A stretch of DNA of 5,072 bases from assembly GCA_021779435.1 (NCBI GenBank), contig JAJYAR010000240.1, positions 1 to 5,072 of the forward strand, given 5' to 3'. Position 1 is the stretch's first letter. Every line of letters starts with the position of its first letter. The translations under genes and the position numbers were made by a program. This document shows positions 1 to 5,072 of the stretch, in pieces. The notes below the pieces were generated by a model. It was given only the letters and a program-made list of their open reading frames with translations. It did no database searches and had not been told where the DNA came from. The stretch comes from a bacterium. GTDB lineage: Bacteria > Verrucomicrobiota > Verrucomicrobiae > JAJYAR01.

Positions 1-1390
1 AGAGCGTCAGCTCGCTCGTGCGCGCCACGCCGTAGGGCGTGCTCAGCCCCGGCTGGACGTCTTCGTAGGTCGCGGGCAACCCGTGTGCCCGGGTGTCGTA
101 GTGCCGCAGATCCATCGTCGGCGCATCCGGCGACCACAGCCAGGCCGTCAGCGTGGCCACGGGCGCGGCGGCGTGGTGCACCTCGAGTTCGCCCGGGAAC
201 GACTGCCAGAAATTCTTCACGCTGACGGCAAGGCCGCCGGTCACGTCACCCACGAACGCCAAACCGGCCGAGCGGCGTCCCGCTCCCGCCGGGAGCCACA
301 CGCTTTGCGGGTTCGTGCGCTTCAGGACGGTGAACCCGTCCGCATTGGGCTGCACGAGCTTGAAATCGTCCCACACCGCCCAGTCGGCCAGGAAGCCCTG
401 CCCGCGCGCGTTGTATTTTTCGCGATTGGGAACGCGCTTTCCCGCAAGCTGCTGCGGATAAACGTCCGCCCCGCCCTCCGGATCGGCTGCGAAGCGGCCG
501 CCGCGTCCGATCATCGGCTGGATCGGCTCGGCCCACAGCCCGCCCGCATCGCCCGCGAAGCGGACGTGGCGGTTCTGAACCTGCTCCCGGAACGGAACGT
601 CGAAAACGAGTCCAAGCCCGCGGATGAAGTCCTTCTGGTCGTCGCCGTCGAAAACGATCGAGTGCACCATCCGGATCTGCGCCTGCCCGGCATAGAGATA
701 GAGCCGGACGACAAATGGCAGCCACGCGCGGTTGTTGCTCACGCCCAAGTGCATGCCCTCGATCTTCACGACAGCCCGGACGGGACCGCTCTGCTCGAGC
801 GTGACCTGATCCACGCGAGTCAGGTATTTCTGCCGCGGCACGACATTCGCCGGATCGAGGTCCGGGCCTTCCTGCGCGATGCAGGTGAGCACGCCGTTTC
901 GGGCAACCTCACGACCTTCGATCGCGATGGACTCGATCAGCCGCGAGCCGGTTTTCGCAAGTCGGAGCCGCACCCGGCCTGTATTGATCTCAATGGTCGT
1001 GTCGCTCTTCTGAACCTGGATCTGCGGGCCGGCGGCGGCCTTCGAGGCGGCCGGCGCAGGTGTGAGCGTCAATTCGCCCGCCGACTCGGGACCGGCGACT
1101 GTCGCGACGCCGATCCACTTGATCGAGCCGTCCGGCCAGTACGCCAGAGGCCAGGTCTGCACCGGCAACGTGGTGCCGTCCGCGCGACTCAGCGCGAAGT
1201 TCTGATCCTTGGAGACCGCTCCGCGGTTCCAGGGAACGCCAAAACTGACACCGACGGGTATCGGGGCGGCCGTGCCGCCAAGCCACTTGAGGCTGGCCGG
1301 TTCGGCACCCGCCGCGGAAAGTCTCGAGAATCCGGCTGCGCTGACAACAAGGCACGCCACAGCCGCGCGGAACATGATATTGAGGTCCAT
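1..1390 (-). CDS. Exported PcRGLX/YetA-like protein, exo-rhamnogalacturonan lyase family (C-terminus beyond window)
   Basis: Reading the minus strand from ATG at 1390 gives 463 uninterrupted residues to the left edge. Residues 1-29 look like a signal peptide: a hydrophobic stretch (about 9-20) and an AGA cleavage site before E30, so the protein is probably exported. Residues 32-115 fit the N-terminal RIFT barrel, with the hallmark AYWPDGSIKW at 83-92. Residues 125-425 fit the central beta-sandwich, with FDGDDQKDFIRGLGLVFDVP at 247-266 and NRHVRFAG at 273-280. Residues 426-463 (MDLRHYDTRAHGLP, then STPYGVARTSE) enter the C-terminal helical domain, where the window stops. Characterised relatives such as Penicillium PcRGLX cleave rhamnogalacturonan I by beta-elimination; the substrate here is inferred. 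Members are usually about 850-1000 residues, so roughly half is present. No Shine-Dalgarno sequence lies at normal distance: AGGAG (1420-1416) is 25 bases upstream. ATG at 1375, residue 6, is an alternative start that keeps the signal peptide. Catalytic residues could not be assigned. The family call rests on recognised motifs, not on a search. Confidence 0.87.
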   Translation of the reverse strand, partial: MDLNIMFRAAVACLVVSAAGFSRLSAAGAEPASLKWLGGTAAPIPVGVSFGVPWNRGAVSKDQNFALSRADGTTLPVQTWPLAYWPDGSIKWIGVATVAGPESAGELTLTPAPAASKAAAGPQIQVQKSDTTIEINTGRVRLRLAKTGSRLIESIAIEGREVARNGVLTCIAQEGPDLDPANVVPRQKYLTRVDQVTLEQSGPVRAVVKIEGMHLGVSNNRAWLPFVVRLYLYAGQAQIRMVHSIVFDGDDQKDFIRGLGLVFDVPFREQVQNRHVRFAGDAGGLWAEPIQPMIGRGGRFAADPEGGADVYPQQLAGKRVPNREKYNARGQGFLADWAVWDDFKLVQPNADGFTVLKRTNPQSVWLPAGAGRRSAGLAFVGDVTGGLAVSVKNFWQSFPGELEVHHAAAPVATLTAWLWSPDAPTMDLRHYDTRAHGLPATYEDVQPGLSTPYGVARTSELTL

Positions 1391-1572
1391 TGGGGTGATG
1401 GCCGCACGAGTAGCGCTCCTGGAAAAGTTGCGCGACCGAAATCGCCGCGGGCCACTCGTTTTGGGGATGGTATTTTGGCGGACTGTCAGCAGACGCGCGA
1501 ACGTCGCGGTCGAGTCAGGGCTAAAGCCGGGAGGTGCCGTGCCGAACGTATTCGCAGATCAATACCGTGGTG
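1391..1572. promoter_or_regulatory. Divergent intergenic region between lyase-like gene and sensor kinase gene
   Basis: This gap separates the 5' ends of the two divergent genes, so it must hold promoters for both unless transcription of one starts inside the other. It extends to 1668 if the sensor starts at its later ATG. No good TTGACA/TATAAT pair is visible on either strand. The most AT-rich patch is TTTT at 1459-1462 and TATTTT at 1471-1476, but it has no suitable -35 box. On the minus strand CTGACA (about 1488-1483) resembles a -35 box, but no -10 element sits at 16-18 bases. A GGGAGGT at 1529-1535 resembles a ribosome binding site but is not well placed for an in-frame start. An imperfect inverted repeat at 1492-1511 is listed separately. 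The role is inferred from gene arrangement, not from a recognised site. Confidence 0.4.
1492..1511. repeat. Imperfect inverted repeat in the divergent intergenic region
   Basis: The arms CGCGA (1496-1500) and TCGCG (1504-1508) are perfect inverted complements around a 3-base centre, ACG. Allowing G1495 to bulge, pairing extends by three more bases (GAC 1492-1494 with GTC 1509-1511). It could be a regulator binding site, or a small hairpin in a leader transcript. In DNA this rich in C and G, a short CG-rich palindrome can easily arise by chance. Confidence 0.25.
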
Positions 1573-4500
1573 ATGCAGTCCCGACACCTAGCGTTGGGGG
1601 GCCGATTCGCCGGGGCATGCGCCCATCTGCGGCGCAGCTCCGGGAAACTGTTGTTTCCGCCCGCCCGGATGCTGAGCGCCCTGTCGGTCGGCATCTTCCT
1701 CTGCGCCACGTTGCCGCGCGCGGTTGCCCTCGATCCCGCAACCGACCCGAGCGACTATATCATTTCAGCGTGGGACTTTGAGACGGGGCTCCCGCACGAC
1801 ACCGTGCGCCATCTGTTTCAGAGCCGCGACGGATACCTATGGGTGGGCACGCAGCGGGGCGTCGCCCGCTTCGACGGCCTGCGGTTCACCACGTTCGACA
1901 TGACGAATACTCCGGAAATGGTGAGCGATCGCGTGACCGCGATCATTCAGGCCCCGGACGGCGATATCTGGATCGGAACGGCAGATGGATTGCTCAGGTT
2001 TCGCGACGGTAGATTCACCTATTTTGGCACGCGTAATGGCCTCAATGTCGGCACGATCAACGCAATCGCCCTTGGACCCGACGGGACGCTCTGGGTTGGC
2101 GGACGCGAGGGCGTTTTCCGCCGCGTCAACGACAAGTTCGAAGCCGAGAAGCTGGGTCGCGACGATCTTCTCGGCCTCCATGCGATGCTTGTGGAGGACG
2201 ATGGCACGCTGTGGGTCACCGTCGACGGTGAGATTCTCCGCAGGCAAGGCGGGAAGGTGGACGTGTTGGGGAAGACGCAAGGTCTTCCAGGCGCGCCGAT
2301 TCTGCAGCTGCTTCAGGATTGGAACGGCCATGTCATGGCCGCGACGCAGAATGGCGTCTTCCGCTACGAATCGGGACGTTTCCAGGCTTTCCCGCAGAAC
2401 CCGGCCCTCGCCAGTCAGCGCGTCGGCCGCATCCTTTTCGACCATATAGGGAATCTCTGGGTTGGGTCGACCGGAGGACTCGATCGCGTCTCCGAGGACA
2501 AGGTCGCGCATTATCGCAGGAAGGACGGGCGCGAACTCGGGGTGGTCGACGCAATCTGTGAGGATCGCGAAGGCAGTCTCTGGCTCGGCACCTCCGAAGG
2601 GCTTTACCGGCTGACCGACCGACGCGCCATCTCGCTCACCAAGGACGACGGCCTCGGCGGAACGCTCGGCATCAGTGTGCGCCAGACCCGCGACGGAGCG
2701 ATCTGGGTGGGCACGTGGGCCGGCGGCGTGGACCGGATCCAGAATGACACGATGACCCATTTCAGGGTCGGCGCCCCACTCTCGCACGAAACAGTCATCA
2801 CGATCTACGAGGCGCCGGACGGAGTGATGTGGCTTGGCAACCGCGGCAGTTCCGTCGACCGGCTCGAGGGAGGCAGGGTCACGACATTCGTCTATGCGCC
2901 CGGAGTCGCGTCGAGCCGTCCTGTGCAGGCCCTGTACACCGATGACGATGGGACACTGCTCGTCGGCATTGCCCGCCGGGGATTCCTCGAGCTGCGCGAC
3001 GGTGCCATACGTCCCGTGCCGGGAGCGGAAAAACTCTCCAGCGAGACGGTTGCGGGGTTCTTCCGGACGAAGGCTGGCGAGTTGATGCTGCTCACCAGTG
3101 CGGGGCTCTTTGTGCGCGATCCTGACAAGTCGCTCAGGCCCGTCACTGTTCCCGGTTTCCCCGCCAAACTCGCCATGCACAAGATGATCGAGGAGGCCGA
3201 TGGCACGAGATGGATCGCGTCCGATGCACAGGGCCTGATCAGGTGGCGCGGCAATTCAGCACGGGCCTACAACATCGCGGACGGAATGATCGACAACACG
3301 ATCGGCTCGGTGCTCGACGATGAGCTCGGCTCGATCTGGGTGTCGTCGGCACGCGGCATCGCGCGCATTCGCAAAGCCGAATTCGACGCGGTCGAGCAGG
3401 GCCGGCAGGCGCGGCTCAACATCATCACGGTCACGCGCTCCGACGGCGCGCCGAGCGGCGCGACAAGCGGACAAGGGAATCCCGATGCGATGCGTCTCGC
3501 AGACGGGCGGCTCATTTTCGCGACGATGAAGGGCTACGCCCTCATTGATCCGCATGCGGTCCCGGTGAACACCCAGCCACCGACGGTCGTCGTCGAAGGC
3601 CTGCGGGCTGACGGAGTGCCGGTCGCCGCGGGGAAGAACCCAACCATCGCCGCGGGCACTCAGCGCATCGAAATCCGCTACACCGCACTCAGCCTCGTCG
3701 CACCCGAACGGCTTCGCTTCCGGTACAGGCTGGAAGGTTCGGACGCCGAATGGATCGAGGCCGGCCGCGAACGCTCGGCCTACTATACGCACCTTGCGCC
3801 GGGGCAGTACACGTTCCGCGTGACGGCCTGCAACAACGACGGGATCTGGAATGAAACCGGCGCGACGTTCACCTTCGCGATGGAGGCGCGCTTCTTCCAG
3901 ACCCTGTGGTTCCGGGTGCTCGGTGGCGTCTCGCTCGCGGGCATCGTGGCCGGCGGCTTCGGTCTCCGCGTCCGGCGGCTTGAGAAACGGGAGACCGAGC
4001 TCGCGCGGATCAACGCCGAACTCGACCAGCGGGTAAGCGAGCGCACGGCCGAGTTGTCGCGCTCGAACCAGGAACTGGCCCAGCGCGAATCACTGTTCCG
4101 CTTGATCTTCGAGCACGCCCCGGTCGGCGTGTCCTGGCACCGGACCGACCAGGGCGCCCGGTATCACTTCAACCAGGCTTTTCGCAATATCCTCAAACTC
4201 GAGGCCGAGACGCTGCCGGACAACTCACAGATCGCGGCGCTCACTCATCCCGACGATGCCCCCAAGCTGCTCGAGATGGAGCGCAAGATCCACTGCGGAG
4301 AAATCGACAGCTACACGCTCGAGCAGCGATTCGTCAGAAGCGACGGCCACCTTGTCTGGGGCCTGCTTGCCGCTGCCGTCGTGCGCGATTCAACCCGCAA
4401 GGTGATCCAGGTGATCGGACTCCTCGAAGACATCACCGCCCGCAAACAGGCGGAGGAGGAGCTGGTAAGGACACACAAGCGGCTCCTCGACGCGTCCCGA

Positions 4501-5072
4501 ATGGCAGGCATGGCGGAGGTCGCGAGCGGAGTCCTCCACGACGTCGGCAACGTGCTCAACAGCGCAAACGTCTCGGCGGGGCTTCTTGTCGACCGGTTGC
4601 GGCGCTCGAACGTCGAAGGTCTCGCCAAGCTCGGCGAACTGCTCGGTTCCCACGCCGCGAATATCGGCGGATTCCTCGCCAACGACCCACGCGGTCAGCG
4701 CATTCCCACGTACCTGGGAACGCTCGCGGAACACCTCCGCACCGAGCGGGACGAGATGCTCCAGGAAACCGTGGCGCTTCGCGCTCGCGTCGAACACATC
4801 AGCGAAATCGTCGCCAGGCAGCAGGGGTTCGCACGCATGAGCGGCCTGTACGAGCGGCTCGCGCCCTCGGAGCTGCTCGACGACGCACTGCGAATGAACG
4901 ATCTCTCGCTTGCCCGGCACAGCGTCGTCGTCCAACGCGAGCTATCCCAGGTGCCCGACGTGCTCGCCGAGCGGCACAAGGTGCTGCAGATCCTCATCAA
5001 CCTGGTCAAAAACGCCAAGCAGGCCGTGGACGGCAACGCCCCTGAAAACAGGCACATCGTCCTTCGGCTGTA
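1573..5072 (+). CDS. Membrane sensor histidine kinase: 14-repeat propeller, Y_Y_Y, PAS, HisKA-like core (C-terminus beyond window)
   Basis: The frame is open from the TAA at 1522-1524 to the right edge; from ATG 1573 it gives 1166 residues. A signal peptide has its hydrophobic core at 34-47 and an AVA cleavage site at 50-52. SAWDFETGLPHDTV (65-78) is the usual lead-in to a Reg_prop sensor. Fourteen propeller repeats occupy about 86-665. A Y_Y_Y domain covers about 697-772 (YRLEG at 718, YTHLAPGQYTFRV near 738-750, CNNDGIWN at 753). One membrane span follows at about 777-799 and a charged coiled coil at 800-841. A PAS domain lies at about 839-958 (THPDD, then DITARKQAEEEL). The phosphotransfer helix GVLHDVGNVLN places the histidine at 989. 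The N-box NLVKNAKQA has its key Asn at 1147. The G boxes lie beyond the window, so any receiver or output domain is unseen. Predicted topology is periplasmic propellers and cytoplasmic PAS and kinase. The ligand is unknown; a glycan is plausible from related Bacteroidetes sensors and the divergent lyase. The start is uncertain: GTG 1534, 1567 or 1570 and ATG 1669 are alternatives, none with a well-placed ribosome binding site. Confidence 0.93.
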   Translation, partial: MQSRHLALGGRFAGACAHLRRSSGKLLFPPARMLSALSVGIFLCATLPRAVALDPATDPSDYIISAWDFETGLPHDTVRHLFQSRDGYLWVGTQRGVARFDGLRFTTFDMTNTPEMVSDRVTAIIQAPDGDIWIGTADGLLRFRDGRFTYFGTRNGLNVGTINAIALGPDGTLWVGGREGVFRRVNDKFEAEKLGRDDLLGLHAMLVEDDGTLWVTVDGEILRRQGGKVDVLGKTQGLPGAPILQLLQDWNGHVMAATQNGVFRYESGRFQAFPQNPALASQRVGRILFDHIGNLWVGSTGGLDRVSEDKVAHYRRKDGRELGVVDAICEDREGSLWLGTSEGLYRLTDRRAISLTKDDGLGGTLGISVRQTRDGAIWVGTWAGGVDRIQNDTMTHFRVGAPLSHETVITIYEAPDGVMWLGNRGSSVDRLEGGRVTTFVYAPGVASSRPVQALYTDDDGTLLVGIARRGFLELRDGAIRPVPGAEKLSSETVAGFFRTKAGELMLLTSAGLFVRDPDKSLRPVTVPGFPAKLAMHKMIEEADGTRWIASDAQGLIRWRGNSARAYNIADGMIDNTIGSVLDDELGSIWVSSARGIARIRKAEFDAVEQGRQARLNIITVTRSDGAPSGATSGQGNPDAMRLADGRLIFATMKGYALIDPHAVPVNTQPPTVVVEGLRADGVPVAAGKNPTIAAGTQRIEIRYTALSLVAPERLRFRYRLEGSDAEWIEAGRERSAYYTHLAPGQYTFRVTACNNDGIWNETGATFTFAMEARFFQTLWFRVLGGVSLAGIVAGGFGLRVRRLEKRETELARINAELDQRVSERTAELSRSNQELAQRESLFRLIFEHAPVGVSWHRTDQGARYHFNQAFRNILKLEAETLPDNSQIAALTHPDDAPKLLEMERKIHCGEIDSYTLEQRFVRSDGHLVWGLLAAAVVRDSTRKVIQVIGLLEDITARKQAEEELVRTHKRLLDASRMAGMAEVASGVLHDVGNVLNSANVSAGLLVDRLRRSNVEGLAKLGELLGSHAANIGGFLANDPRGQRIPTYLGTLAEHLRTERDEMLQETVALRARVEHISEIVARQQGFARMSGLYERLAPSELLDDALRMNDLSLARHSVVVQRELSQVPDVLAERHKVLQILINLVKNAKQAVDGNAPENRHIVLRL
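1828..3561 (+). repeat. Array of 14 two-component-regulator propeller (Reg_prop) repeats inside the sensor kinase gene
   Basis: A protein-level repeat of about 40-43 residues recurs with the core pattern DG-x-[LI]-W-[VIL]-G-[TS]-x-x-G-[VL]-x-R. The cores start at residues 86, 129, 170, 210, 251, 292, 333, 374, 416, 459, 501, 543, 585 and 644 of the sensor. Fourteen repeats match two seven-bladed beta-propellers, the layout known from Bacteroidetes hybrid two-component sensors. The core tryptophan is missing in repeats 5 (NGHVMAAT), 10 (DGTLLVGI), 11 (AGELMLLT) and 14 (DGRLIFAT). The last interval is 59 residues instead of about 42, which points to a loop before the closing strand. The repeats have diverged, so the array is not a near-identical DNA tandem repeat. 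Confidence 0.9.

Noticed and set aside
1343..1375. Possible lipoprotein signal (AVAC) in the lyase-like protein
   Set aside because: The residue three before Cys13 is Ala rather than Leu or Val, and cleavage there would leave almost no hydrophobic core. The AGA signal peptidase I site at 27-29 fits better.
1459..1476. AT-rich patch with TATTTT as a possible -10 element
   Set aside because: No acceptable -35 sequence is present 16-18 bases upstream, so it cannot be called a promoter from sequence alone.
83..1573. Long open frame on the plus strand (496 codons)
   Set aside because: It lies antisense to the lyase-like gene, its translation is rich in Arg, His and Pro with no recognisable domain, and the minus-strand frame has clear family motifs. 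It is a by-product of GC-rich codon use.
1209..1781. Plus-strand open frame of 190 codons spanning the intergenic region
   Set aside because: It overlaps the start regions of both real genes in other frames and encodes a low-information Arg/Pro/Ala-rich sequence with no motif.
1837..3180. Long open frame on the minus strand (447 codons)
   Set aside because: It is antisense to the propeller repeats, which are unmistakable on the plus strand. The translation has no domain-like pattern and its periodic similarity simply mirrors the repeats.
4390..4935. Minus-strand open frame of 181 codons
   Set aside because: It is antisense to the PAS-kinase junction of the sensor, where the plus-strand frame is well supported by the H-box and N-box.

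Overview
The window is GC-rich bacterial DNA (about two-thirds G+C by eye) holding two large, divergently transcribed genes. Both are cut by the window edges, and a regulatory gap of roughly 180 bp lies between them. No RNA gene, insertion sequence, CRISPR array or terminator is visible. The gene families and GC content suggest an environmental, polysaccharide-degrading bacterium. Verrucomicrobiota (Opitutales-like) is my first guess, with Acidobacteriota or Planctomycetota possible; this is inference from memory of where such proteins are common.

Left part (minus strand, 1390 down to the left edge): the first 463 residues of an exported protein of the PcRGLX/YetA-like family (exo-rhamnogalacturonan lyase-like). 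It has a signal peptide, the N-terminal RIFT-barrel region, the central beta-sandwich region and the first residues of the C-terminal domain. The rest of the gene lies outside the window.

Middle (1391-1572): the shared upstream region of the two genes. No convincing sigma-70 promoter can be read. It has a slightly AT-richer patch near 1459-1476 and one imperfect GC-rich inverted repeat at 1492-1511.

Right part (plus strand, 1573 to the right edge): 1166 residues of a membrane-bound sensor histidine kinase. In order it has a signal peptide, fourteen two-component-regulator propeller repeats (probably two seven-bladed propellers), a Y_Y_Y domain, one membrane span, a coiled-coil linker, a PAS domain, a histidine phosphotransfer helix with the motif HDVGN, an unusually long helical segment, and the N-box of the ATPase domain. 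The window ends before the remaining ATP-binding motifs.

Possible joint function (inference): the sensor would detect a carbohydrate, perhaps a pectin or rhamnogalacturonan fragment, in the periplasm through its propellers and control nearby carbohydrate-degradation genes such as the divergent lyase. Both real genes run off the window, so long open frames antisense to them look more complete than they are. Those frames are shadows and are not annotated.
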